64,000 nucleotides of DNA, from NCBI GenBank assembly GCA_964475835.1, contig CAYYYL010000010.1, forward strand, positions 1 to 64,000, given 5' to 3'. Both the position numbers and the translations under genes were made by a program. Of this stretch, positions 42,111 through 49,731 are shown in pieces (the first letter of the stretch is position 1; every line of letters begins with the position of its first letter). The notes beneath the pieces are model-generated. The model was not told where the DNA came from. It saw only the letters and a program-made list of their open reading frames with translations, and made no database searches. The DNA is from JABDCI01 sp964475835. GTDB lineage: Bacteria; Verrucomicrobiota; Verrucomicrobiia; JABWAM01.

Positions 42111-43447
42111 GGAGTGGATGAGGGAAGATATTCGCCCGCCAACGCGTCAAGCTCACGGCTGAGGGCCTGAAAGTCTTTCCGTAATTCACCCAGCACAGCG
42201 GGTTTGAGTGAAATCTCAAATTCCTGGGTGAGAACCTCATTCATCACGCGGGCCTGTCGCCAGAACTGAAGAGAGGAAAGTCCGAAAAGCGGAAGCAGGA
42301 TGTGCCACGTCAAAACGATGAAGGGATCCAGATGGTCCCCAAGGTACCAGATGGAGAAAGCGTACCAGAGGAGAAAGATGGGAATGCCAACCCCAAGGCG
42401 GGTGAGGGCTGTGGTGGTTTTTCCGGGAAGTCGCACAAAGGAGCCCAGAATACGCCCGAGGATAAAGGGAACCACGTGGTAGAGCGTGCCGACCACGGCC
42501 GGGGCCGACCAGAGGATGAGTCGCAGCCATTCTTCCCCATGCCTGCCAAAAAAGGATTTTTGTTTCTCCCGGAGGAGGGGGGAATGAATGGAGAGAGGGG
42601 CTTTTTCAAGTTTTTGGTGAAGATCTTTCAAACGCTGGCCGATCTGTTCGCTTCGTTCGGGATGGGTTCGAATGAAGGCGTTCATGGCATCGGCCATCTG
42701 TTTTCGCATTCGCAGACGTTTCATCCCTTGGACGTGATGGAATCGGGGGAGCAGGGCTTCAAGATCGAGTAGATAAGTTTCCCATTGGGCGTTTTCGAGA
42801 TGAATGACGAGTTTGCGCAATTTTTCATCGATTTCCCTCGAGAGTTCCCGCATCGCCTTGTGGGGGTCTTCCGTTTTAAACCAGGCGGATGCATCGATGG
42901 GGCTACCGATCTGGATCCAGACTCCGGTGCGAAACCGTTCCTTGCATTCGTAGTTCAGGCCGATGGGCAAAATCTTCAAATCCTTCACCCCCGCCTCCAC
43001 GGCCTGTTGGGCGATGCGTGCGGCGCCGGATTTCACCTGTTCCACACGCAGGAAATCATGGCTTTTCCCTTCGGGAAAAATACCCACAACCCCGCCCGTT
43101 TTGAGAAAGGATGCTCCGGATGCCAGAGACTCCGTGTTCCGCCGGGTCTGTTTCGGATCATCGACTCCGCGGTAGGCGGGAATCATTCCCATTGCACGCA
43201 TCAAAGGACCGATGACGGGAGTTTCGAAAAGAGGGGCTTTTGCAAGAAAATGCACCGGGCGGCGGACGGCGATGCCGATCAGCACGGGATCGAAAAGGGA
43301 ATTGGCATGGTTGGCCACGATGAGCACAGGGCCGGACGAAGGCATGAGGTCTCGACCGGCAACCTCAATGTGTCGATAGTATCCCCCCACCAGGGCGCGC
43401 ACCGTTTGACGGAGGAGGGAGCCAAAGAATCCGGAGGAGGAGTTCAT
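42107..43447 (-). CDS. PlsC-family 1-acyl-glycerophosphate acyltransferase, long form
   Basis: 446 residues. Acyltransferase motifs NHANSLFD (46-53, HX4D), GMIPAYRG and FPEGKSHD lie in the first 200 residues. The second half has a coiled-coil-like region (ERSEQIGQRLKDLHQKLEKA) and membrane segments near 320-390. It should acylate glycerophosphate or lysophosphatidate in the membrane, making phosphatidate for CdsA, whose gene overlaps its start by four bases. Confidence 0.9.
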   Translation of the reverse strand: MNSSSGFFGSLLRQTVRALVGGYYRHIEVAGRDLMPSSGPVLIVANHANSLFDPVLIGIAVRRPVHFLAKAPLFETPVIGPLMRAMGMIPAYRGVDDPKQTRRNTESLASGASFLKTGGVVGIFPEGKSHDFLRVEQVKSGAARIAQQAVEAGVKDLKILPIGLNYECKERFRTGVWIQIGSPIDASAWFKTEDPHKAMRELSREIDEKLRKLVIHLENAQWETYLLDLEALLPRFHHVQGMKRLRMRKQMADAMNAFIRTHPERSEQIGQRLKDLHQKLEKAPLSIHSPLLREKQKSFFGRHGEEWLRLILWSAPAVVGTLYHVVPFILGRILGSFVRLPGKTTTALTRLGVGIPIFLLWYAFSIWYLGDHLDPFIVLTWHILLPLFGLSSLQFWRQARVMNEVLTQEFEISLKPAVLGELRKDFQALSRELDALAGEYLPSSTP

Positions 43448-44406
43448 GAGGGTAGGGCGAAGTAGTAGCGGGTGAGATGAAAGAAAATGGGGGCGGCGAA
43501 GCAGATCGAATCAATCCGGTCGAGCATGCCCCCGTGACCTCGAATCAAAGTGCCATAATCTTTGACACCACGATCCCGTTTGATGGCCGACATTGTGAGT
43601 CCACCTGCAAATCCCATGAGTGTGGCGATCAGCGCCATCCCGCCCGCTTGAACCGGGGTGAAAGGCGTCGCCCACCAGAGTCCGGCCCCGATGAGTGTGG
43701 CGCAGGCGATCCCTCCCACAAATCCTTCGATGGTTTTATTCGGACTGATATTTGGGGCGATCTTGTGCTTTCCACAGCATTTTCCCCAGACGTATTGAAG
43801 CACGTCACTCAGCTCCACAACCGCAACGAGAAAGAAGAGAAGTTTGGCGTTCTGTCCTTCGTATCCGGAGATTTTAAGGCTCAGAATGGCAGGGGCGTGG
43901 CTGACACAGAACACGCAGACCATGAGTCCCCACTGGATTTTGGCGGTTCGCTCGAGAAATCGTTCATAGTCCCCTGCGATCGCATTGCGGATGGGGATGA
44001 AAAGGAATGCGTAAACGGGGATGAGAATGGTGAACAAACCGTACCACTCGATGGCGACGAGATAGAACTGGAGCGGAGTGATGATGAAAAATACCCAGAA
44101 AAGCGAACGATGATCCCCCCGCCGGGTGGGAGTGAGGGTGATGAATTCTCTCAGGGCAAGAAACGAAGTGAGGCCGAAAAGCACCACCGAACCAAGACGT
44201 CCCAGGACGAGGCCGAGGGCGAAGACGAGGCACATGATCCACCATGCGTCGATGCGTGAATTCAGATTCTCAAGCGTCGCGCGATTGTTTTCCGTGGCGA
44301 GCCGGCGCTTCATGATCCGGCCGATGACGGTGGCGATGATGAGGATGGAAAAGACGCCTCCTCCGAGATAAAAAAGTTGGGGATCCACGGCCAAACCAGA
44401 TTTCAT
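43444..44406 (-). CDS. cdsA: phosphatidate cytidylyltransferase
   Basis: 320 residues, eight or so membrane segments. The C-terminal signature SAIKRDRGVKDYGTLIRGHG then GMLDRIDS is the CDP-diglyceride synthetase pattern with its metal-binding Asp residues. It makes CDP-diacylglycerol from phosphatidate and CTP. Between two acyltransferase genes, two bases from the first and overlapping the second, which fits a substrate channel from acylation to CDP-diacylglycerol. Confidence 0.95.
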   Translation of the reverse strand: MKSGLAVDPQLFYLGGGVFSILIIATVIGRIMKRRLATENNRATLENLNSRIDAWWIMCLVFALGLVLGRLGSVVLFGLTSFLALREFITLTPTRRGDHRSLFWVFFIITPLQFYLVAIEWYGLFTILIPVYAFLFIPIRNAIAGDYERFLERTAKIQWGLMVCVFCVSHAPAILSLKISGYEGQNAKLLFFLVAVVELSDVLQYVWGKCCGKHKIAPNISPNKTIEGFVGGIACATLIGAGLWWATPFTPVQAGGMALIATLMGFAGGLTMSAIKRDRGVKDYGTLIRGHGGMLDRIDSICFAAPIFFHLTRYYFALPS

Positions 44407-44408
44407 GT

Positions 44409-45011
44409 TTAGGTTTCCTTCAGCGCCAGGATGGCTTCGCGAGCGCGTTTCAGAAAATCAGGTTTCGATTCCTCCGGAGTGACGCGAAGAGGGGGGCCGA
44501 AACTGATGCAACTTAAAATGGGAACTGGAAGAATTTCCCCGCGTGGCAGGACGCGGTTGGCGTTGTCGATGTAGACGGGAACAAGGTCGATGTCCGGGCG
44601 TTTTTTGCTGAGGTGATAGAGGCCGCTCTTGAATTCCCCCACATCGGGACCGGGATTCCGGCGTCCCTCGGGAAAAATCACCAGTGAATGGGTCGTTCCG
44701 ATGGCCTCGAGCATCAGGTCGAGCGGGTTGTTGCGGACGGTGACTTTCTTCCGTTCGATGAGGACTGCATTGAAGACCTTCGTGGCCGTGAAGTAGCGAA
44801 GACGATTGGCCGTCCAGTAGTCGTGGGCGGCTGCGGGTCGGGTGACCCTGCGCAGCTCGGGGGGCAGAGCAGTCCAGAGAACGACGAGATCGAGATTGCT
44901 GGTGTGATTGGCGTAGTAGATGCGCTGTTGCGTGGAAGGTTCGCAATCCACCCAGCGCGGTGTGGCGCCGCAAAGAATCTTGGCGGTGATGGTCAAAACA
45001 TGATCGAGCAT
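44409..45011 (-). CDS. PlsC-family acyltransferase, short form
   Basis: 200 residues, first gene of the phospholipid operon. Motifs YYANHTSNLDLVVLW (HX4D), VLIERKKVTV and VIFPEGRRNPGP. No long extra domain. Likely a lysophospholipid or 1-acylglycerol-3-phosphate acyltransferase. The region upstream is a repeat with an assembly gap, so its promoter is not fully visible. Confidence 0.9.
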   Translation of the reverse strand: MLDHVLTITAKILCGATPRWVDCEPSTQQRIYYANHTSNLDLVVLWTALPPELRRVTRPAAAHDYWTANRLRYFTATKVFNAVLIERKKVTVRNNPLDLMLEAIGTTHSLVIFPEGRRNPGPDVGEFKSGLYHLSKKRPDIDLVPVYIDNANRVLPRGEILPVPILSCISFGPPLRVTPEESKPDFLKRAREAILALKET

Positions 45012-45105
45012 ACGGAGGAGTGTTCCGCTGATTAGCTGTTTTGACGGGCAGGATCGATTCTTTTTTCATGCTTTTGAGAGTGGAATTCGGTGAAGGTGGC
45101 TCAGA

Positions 45106-45185
45106 GAGATTCTTCGCTTCGCTCAGAATGACAATTTTAGGGAAGAGTGTCATTCTGAGNNNNNNNNNNCGAAGCGAAGAATCTC
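45106..45185. repeat. GAGCGAAG-type inverted repeat, copy 2, holding the gap
   Basis: Left arm 45106-45132 (GAGATTCTTCGCTTCGCTCA and on) is the exact reverse complement of the right arm, GTCATTCTGAG (45149-45159) plus CGAAGCGAAGAATCTC (45170-45185), if the 10 Ns are removed. Confidence 0.9.
45160..45169. other. assembly gap (10 N)
   Basis: Ten Ns inside the right arm of the inverted repeat. The flanks join without missing bases compared with the left arm, so the true gap may be zero or a collapsed repeat, not 10 bp. Confidence 0.98.
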
Positions 45186-45196
45186 AAATCAGCCCG

Positions 45197-46000
45197 CTAG
45201 AAGGATTTTACGAAAGTTTTAATGATGCTGAGATAATTCTCGGGATCATTTGAGAAAATGTCATTGTGTCCTGCGCCCTCAATCCAGGCACTCTGCTTTC
45301 GTTCGGGAGCTGCGGCAAAAAGTTTTTTGCCATGGGAAAAAGGGACCACGACATCCGAGGTGCCATGCATCACCAAAACCGGACACTTTATATGGGGGAT
45401 TCGTTTAAGGTTGGGAAATTGGTCGAACGGAAGCAGGGGAAAGGGAATGGCGGTGCGGAACGCGCTGGTGAAGCCGCTTTCCAGGATGAGACCGCCAACG
45501 GGTTGGGTGGATGCCAGATAAGTGGATGGCCCGCTGCCCAGGGACCGACCGAGCACGATGATATGCGATGGGGAAACGTGAAGTTGTTGGGTAAGATAGG
45601 TGTAGGCCGCATCCATGTCACAATAAAGACCATGTTCTTTCGGTTTGCCCTTGCTGTGACCATACCCGCGATAGTCGTAGGCAAAGACATTAAAACCGGA
45701 AGCCCAGAGTTCCTGGAGGAACGGGTAGTCGTGATCAAGATCCTCTCCATTTCCGTGACTGAAGAGAATGGTTTGGGTGGCTTTGGGATTTGGAATCCAA
45801 ACCGCACTGATGAGGATGTTGTCCGAGGTGGTAAGAGTGATCTCACCCGGAAGGGGAGGAAAAGTGTGGTGGGGAGGGTGATGGATGAGTATGTCGGCAA
45901 AGAACCAGGCAAAGAGAAATAGGGCGATGTAAATCTCGAAAAGGGAGAGCAGAATTCGTTTAAAGCTCATTTTCCCGAATATCCACGATGGTATTTTCAT
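45197..46000 (-). CDS. membrane-anchored alpha/beta hydrolase
   Basis: 267 residues from ATG 46000. A membrane segment at about 20-38 (LFEIYIALFLFAWFFADILI) anchors an alpha/beta hydrolase: LFSHGNGEDLDHD, VFAYDYRGYGHSKGK, nucleophile GRSLGSG, Asp in MHGTSDVVVP and His in GAGHND. Similar to the BEM46/YqkD group; substrate unknown. An alternative start is ATG 45970. Last gene of the marR-DUF2157-GDYXXLXY operon, 30 bp after the previous stop. Confidence 0.88.
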   Translation of the reverse strand: MKIPSWIFGKMSFKRILLSLFEIYIALFLFAWFFADILIHHPPHHTFPPLPGEITLTTSDNILISAVWIPNPKATQTILFSHGNGEDLDHDYPFLQELWASGFNVFAYDYRGYGHSKGKPKEHGLYCDMDAAYTYLTQQLHVSPSHIIVLGRSLGSGPSTYLASTQPVGGLILESGFTSAFRTAIPFPLLPFDQFPNLKRIPHIKCPVLVMHGTSDVVVPFSHGKKLFAAAPERKQSAWIEGAGHNDIFSNDPENYLSIIKTFVKSF

Positions 46001-46030
46001 GGGTAAATTTCGCAATTGAAGATGTCAGTC

Positions 46031-46585
46031 CTAGTAAGGCTTCCCATCAATCAGCAGCCGTTCGAGTTGCAGATTTCCTGATCTTCCCACGGACAATTCA
46101 CCAAGGATGACATGGTTTGTTCCCGCAGGGATGTTTTCATAGGAGTTTGGAATAAAGTAGCGATCCACGCCGAGGTTTGCCTGGATCCCATGGGGCACAT
46201 TGGTCTTTCCTTCGGGATCGTACTCAGACCATCCGTAGGTGTATCGAGCCCGGGCGACGAGGCCTTCTGAGGGTTGTTTCAATTCCACGCGTTGCACGGT
46301 GTGCCAGCCGTTGGTGGTGGATTGCAGAACAAGCCATACCGGAGTTCCATAGGCAATTTCCCCCGGATGTTGAATGGATGATGTCTGCAGGACTGTGGTG
46401 GGGACCTGTTCGATTTCAAATCCAATGGCTTGGTAACGTCCACGGACCAAATCGTACGGATCCACAGGGCGGAGCTTGAGGAGGATCCGTGGGCCCGTTT
46501 GGCGCTGCCACTCATGGAGGGCTGTCCATCCTCCGAGGACGGCGAGTTGAAGAATGATCCAAGCAATGAGAAGTCGATTTTTCAT
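46031..46585 (-). CDS. GDYXXLXY-domain protein
   Basis: 184 residues. N-terminal membrane segment (LLIAWIILQLAVLGGWTAL) then the GDYXXLXY domain, here with the core RGRYQAIGFEI, and YFIPNSYENIP near the C-terminus. These proteins are encoded next to DUF2157 membrane proteins; function unknown. ATG 46585 overlaps the DUF2157 stop by four bases. Confidence 0.85.
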   Translation of the reverse strand: MKNRLLIAWIILQLAVLGGWTALHEWQRQTGPRILLKLRPVDPYDLVRGRYQAIGFEIEQVPTTVLQTSSIQHPGEIAYGTPVWLVLQSTTNGWHTVQRVELKQPSEGLVARARYTYGWSEYDPEGKTNVPHGIQANLGVDRYFIPNSYENIPAGTNHVILGELSVGRSGNLQLERLLIDGKPY

Positions 46586-47781
46586 AGGGATGCCTTTCCG
46601 CGGGCCTTGCTGACCCAGCGACGACGCTGTTTCTCCAGAATCCAAACGAGTCCGAAAAGGAAGGCGCCGGTCACGATGAAAAAGGCACCACCACTCAGAT
46701 AATTTCCGAAGAAATCAAAATAGCGCGCAAGGGTGGAGATCAAGACGAACAGGATTCCGATGTTGATCCATGATGTCCGCCCTTCGTTTGCACCGTCGCG
46801 TATCAGGAAGATGCAGAGGCTTATATGGGTTCCCCAGATCACGGGTTCCCACCATGGTCTGAAAATGAACTGAATGGCGATCGTCTCGATCCAAAGGGCA
46901 AGCAGAACGAGATCCATGAGTTGAAGACGATTTTTGGAAGAGAAAACCCGGGCGGCGATCCACATGCCAAGGCTGAATATGAAGAACAGAATGATGGCAG
47001 GGCGGTGATCCACAGCCACGTGATGGGTGTAACCCGCATCAAAACCCAGGATCAGGGTTCCACCCAGAAAAATGGCGGCGCCAACAAATCGAGCAAGCCC
47101 GGTGGCTTTTGGATGGAAGATGAACTGTCTCCATTCAGCAATCGACCAGAGGAGCAGGCCCAGCATGCTCCAGAGGGCGATGGATCCTGTGGAATTTTTT
47201 GTGTGAAGAAGGCTGTCGGGCTGATGGAACTCCATTCCCAGCCAAGTAGTCATCGCCCCGAGCGTCATGAGCCAGAGAAAACTCGATCGGGTGAGCCATG
47301 GGAGTGGGAGAAGAAGGGCGAACCAGAGAAGAACACCCGATGCTGGACGGGAATCGAGATTGTAGATTTGTGAAACCAGGGCGATGGTCCCCATGATCAT
47401 GCCTCCCCCAACCAGAAGGAAACCTTCTGCGAGCCCCCGCCGGATGGAGTCCGCGTGATGCTTCCATCGGAAACCCGCATATTGAAACCCCGCAAACATG
47501 CCAAGGGATCCGAGAAGTTTCACCAAGCGTGGAACCTCCTGCCAGTTCTCTGCGATGATCAGGATGGAGCCGGTAAGGATGAAGAGTCCGGCAATGGCGG
47601 AGACGATGACGCCAAACAAATTGCGATGAGGACGGGTAGAATGATCTGCACTGTATTCCAGCAATTTTTGTGCGAGGGGGGTGTCAATGAGTCCTGCGGT
47701 GACCCAGTTGGAAATGTGACTTCGAATCAAGGGCGGGACTTTCGAGGCCTCTTGTTCGATGTCCTTGGGATTGGTTTTCAT
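46582..47781 (-). CDS. DUF2157 membrane protein
   Basis: 399 residues. A soluble N-terminal helix-rich part (LIRSHISNWVTAGLIDTPLA) is followed by about ten membrane segments (GVIVSAIAGLFILTGSILII, LVGGGMIMGTIALVSQIYNL). Its usual partner, a GDYXXLXY protein, overlaps its stop. It starts 24 bp after the marR stop and is likely in that operon. Function unknown. Confidence 0.87.
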   Translation of the reverse strand: MKTNPKDIEQEASKVPPLIRSHISNWVTAGLIDTPLAQKLLEYSADHSTRPHRNLFGVIVSAIAGLFILTGSILIIAENWQEVPRLVKLLGSLGMFAGFQYAGFRWKHHADSIRRGLAEGFLLVGGGMIMGTIALVSQIYNLDSRPASGVLLWFALLLPLPWLTRSSFLWLMTLGAMTTWLGMEFHQPDSLLHTKNSTGSIALWSMLGLLLWSIAEWRQFIFHPKATGLARFVGAAIFLGGTLILGFDAGYTHHVAVDHRPAIILFFIFSLGMWIAARVFSSKNRLQLMDLVLLALWIETIAIQFIFRPWWEPVIWGTHISLCIFLIRDGANEGRTSWINIGILFVLISTLARYFDFFGNYLSGGAFFIVTGAFLFGLVWILEKQRRRWVSKARGKASL

Positions 47782-47805
47782 AATCAGGGGAGGGGATGGG
47801 ATCGT

Positions 47806-48252
47806 CTAGGACGCTTTTCTCCATGAGTCAGCTTGTCGTTCCATGGTCCTTAAAACTTCGAGGGTCTGTTCCGAGGCCCGGTCAGGCAGGTTCTTAGTTG
47901 CGGCATCGATGGCAGCCAGATACTTCGGATAAACCTTCTTCCATAACGCAAGCCCCCTGGGTGTGAGCAGAAGGTGATAGACGCGGCGGTCCCCGACCAC
48001 CTCCTGGCGAAGGATCCATCCTTTTTTTGCCATCCGGTCGACCAAAAGGGTGATGTTCGATTTATCCACAACCAGCAGATCACTAAGTTCACGTTGGCTT
48101 AAGCCCGAAGGATGTTTCGCCACCAGATTGAGGATGTTGAATTGCGCCTCCGTGAGCCCAAAGGGACGGAAAAACCGGCGGCTTTCACGCCAAAGAACGG
48201 TCGCCGTGCGGAGAACCTGGAGAAGGCAGTCGTGCTGGATGGAATCTCTCAT
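47806..48252 (-). CDS. MarR-family transcriptional regulator
   Basis: 148 residues from ATG 48252 (MRDSIQHDCLLQ). Winged helix: FGLTEAQFNILNLVAKHPSG, SQRELSDLLVVDKSNITLLV (recognition helix) and wing EVVGDRRVYHLLLTPRG. MarR dimers usually repress their own operon and respond to small molecules. A palindrome 24 bp upstream of its start is a likely operator. Downstream genes encode DUF2157, GDYXXLXY and a hydrolase. Confidence 0.92.
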   Translation of the reverse strand: MRDSIQHDCLLQVLRTATVLWRESRRFFRPFGLTEAQFNILNLVAKHPSGLSQRELSDLLVVDKSNITLLVDRMAKKGWILRQEVVGDRRVYHLLLTPRGLALWKKVYPKYLAAIDAATKNLPDRASEQTLEVLRTMERQADSWRKAS

Positions 48253-48276
48253 TTTTATAAGTTTACGATGAAATGG

Positions 48277-48301
48277 TTGATAATGCAACTAAAATTATCA
48301 A
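48277..48301. promoter_or_regulatory. candidate MarR operator
   Basis: TTGATAAT-N9-ATTATCAA, perfect 8-bp arms, 24 bp upstream of the marR start. Size and AT-rich character suit a winged-helix dimer site. A two-unit heptamer repeat GGTTGAA follows at 48307. Confidence 0.55.
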
Positions 48302-48382
48302 TTAACGGTTGAAGGTTGAAAGCAATTTGCTGAGACCGACGGTTGAGGTGTTTTATTGGCGCCTTTGCGAGAGATAACCCTC

Positions 48383-48440
48383 TGAAGGGCCACTTTCGTT
48401 CTGCTTGGAGGCTATGGCGACGACGGAGCGTCGCCCTTCA
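48383..48440. repeat. partial palindromic element merged with the lspA 3' end
   Basis: TGAAGGGC (48383-48390) pairs with GCCCTTCA (48433-48440); the right part carries GCGACGACGGAGCGTCGC. The same words form the arm of the 81-bp palindrome at 36970-37050. The last codons of lspA are read from this arm. Confidence 0.75.
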
Positions 48441-48993
48441 AAGGTGTAGGGCAGGGGGAATCGGAACGAGGATCTTTTCGGAAAAAGGAGTCGAGGAGAT
48501 AGAGGGTCACGCCGACGCAGATGGCGCTGTCGGCGATGTTGAAGGCGGGCCAGGGATAACCCATGAGGTTGAAGCTCAGGAAATCGATGACGTGGCCCCG
48601 GGCGAGTCGATCGGTGAGGTTGCCGGCGATGCCGCCGAGGAGAAGGCCGAGGGCGATTCGGGGGACCACTCCAATGTGGGTGAAGTGGCGTCGGGCGAGG
48701 GCGAGAAAGATCAAGGCGGCAAAGGCCAGCAGGGAGAGCCACAATTGCTGGTCATGGAGGATGCCCCATGCAGCGCCGGTATTGCTGACGAGGGTGAGGG
48801 AGAAGAAGTTGGGAATCACTTCGACGGGATGTCCCCATTGGAGTCGTTCAAGCGCGAGCCATTTGGTCGCCTGATCGAGGCCAAAGATCGAAGTTCCCAG
48901 CACGAACGCAGGTACGGATCGGCGTATCCGGAATCGTGCGACCCCGGATGATTGGGGCGGGGTGGAGGGCCGGGCTGCGGCGAGGGTTTCCAC
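48412..48993 (-). CDS. lspA: lipoprotein signal peptidase
   Basis: Inner-membrane aspartyl peptidase that removes signal peptides from prolipoproteins. 193 residues, four membrane segments. Catalytic Asp residues lie in GGIAGNLTDRL and PAFNIADSAI; NTGAAWGIL is also conserved. The first 25 residues are a polar extension. The last ten (LKGDAPSSP) are encoded by a palindromic repeat, so the original stop was probably changed by repeat insertion. It follows ileS and a dksA/traR gene, a conserved order in many bacteria. Confidence 0.95.
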   Translation of the reverse strand: METLAAARPSTPPQSSGVARFRIRRSVPAFVLGTSIFGLDQATKWLALERLQWGHPVEVIPNFFSLTLVSNTGAAWGILHDQQLWLSLLAFAALIFLALARRHFTHIGVVPRIALGLLLGGIAGNLTDRLARGHVIDFLSFNLMGYPWPAFNIADSAICVGVTLYLLDSFFRKDPRSDSPCPTPLKGDAPSSP

Positions 48994-48999
48994 AGCCGG

Positions 49000-49614
49000 T
49001 TATTCTTCCTCGTCCTTTTCGACCACTTCTTCTTCGGAATTGCCAAAGTCGGAAATCTGGAATGTCTGGGGGGAGCGCTTCGTCTGGGTCTTTTCAATCT
49101 CCTCCTGGCATTCGACCGTATAACGGGCCCAGGGAATGACTTCGAGCCGTGCCTTCGGAATCGGTTTGCCGCTCATTTCGCAGAGACCGAACGTTCCGTT
49201 TTCCAAGCGCTTCAGCGCTTCGTTGACCTCATAGAGGAGTTCCTGTTCGTTCGACACCATGCTCAGGGCGAATTCACGGTCGAAATTATCGGTGCCGGCA
49301 TCGGCCATGTGGAAGCTGTAGGCGGAGCGATCGCCGGAGGCGTCCTTCTGAGTGCGCTTCAAGTTGTCACTGGCGTGAAACTCGATGCCGTCCAAAATAC
49401 GATCGCGGAGTTCGAGGAGAAGTTTGACGTATTTACCAAGAGGGCCCTTTGCCGCCTTGTCGAGGGCGACCTGGCGCGCGTGATCACTCATGTGAATCGG
49501 GGCCTCATGCTCCGGGACGCGTGGCACGCCCGCTTTGATCGCGGATTTCTTCGAGCTTGGGCTCTTCGTGGGCTTCGCTTTTTTGGAGACTGGTTTCTTG
49601 GATTTAGGGCTCAT
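49000..49614 (-). CDS. DksA/TraR-family protein with degenerate zinc finger
   Basis: 204 residues. A Lys/Ser/Pro-rich N-terminal tail of about 30 residues precedes a helical region (KAAKGPLGKYVKLLLELRDR) and the C-terminal finger GTFGLCEMSGKPIPKARLEV and RYTVECQEEIEK. Only two of the four zinc-site Cys remain (C-x-x-S and T-x-x-C), so zinc may be weakly bound or absent. DksA-type proteins bind RNA polymerase through its secondary channel. The gene lies between ileS and lspA, 6 bp before lspA, an arrangement conserved widely. Confidence 0.88.
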   Translation of the reverse strand: MSPKSKKPVSKKAKPTKSPSSKKSAIKAGVPRVPEHEAPIHMSDHARQVALDKAAKGPLGKYVKLLLELRDRILDGIEFHASDNLKRTQKDASGDRSAYSFHMADAGTDNFDREFALSMVSNEQELLYEVNEALKRLENGTFGLCEMSGKPIPKARLEVIPWARYTVECQEEIEKTQTKRSPQTFQISDFGNSEEEVVEKDEEE

Positions 49615-49731
49615 GATGTCTTTCCTTAAATGATCGGATCGGGCGGTTTAAGAAGAAGCATTCAACGGTAACAGTCAATCACGAAAGGTCAAAAAAAATG
49701 TGAGCTTGTGCCATCTCCTCCACGGGAGGTT

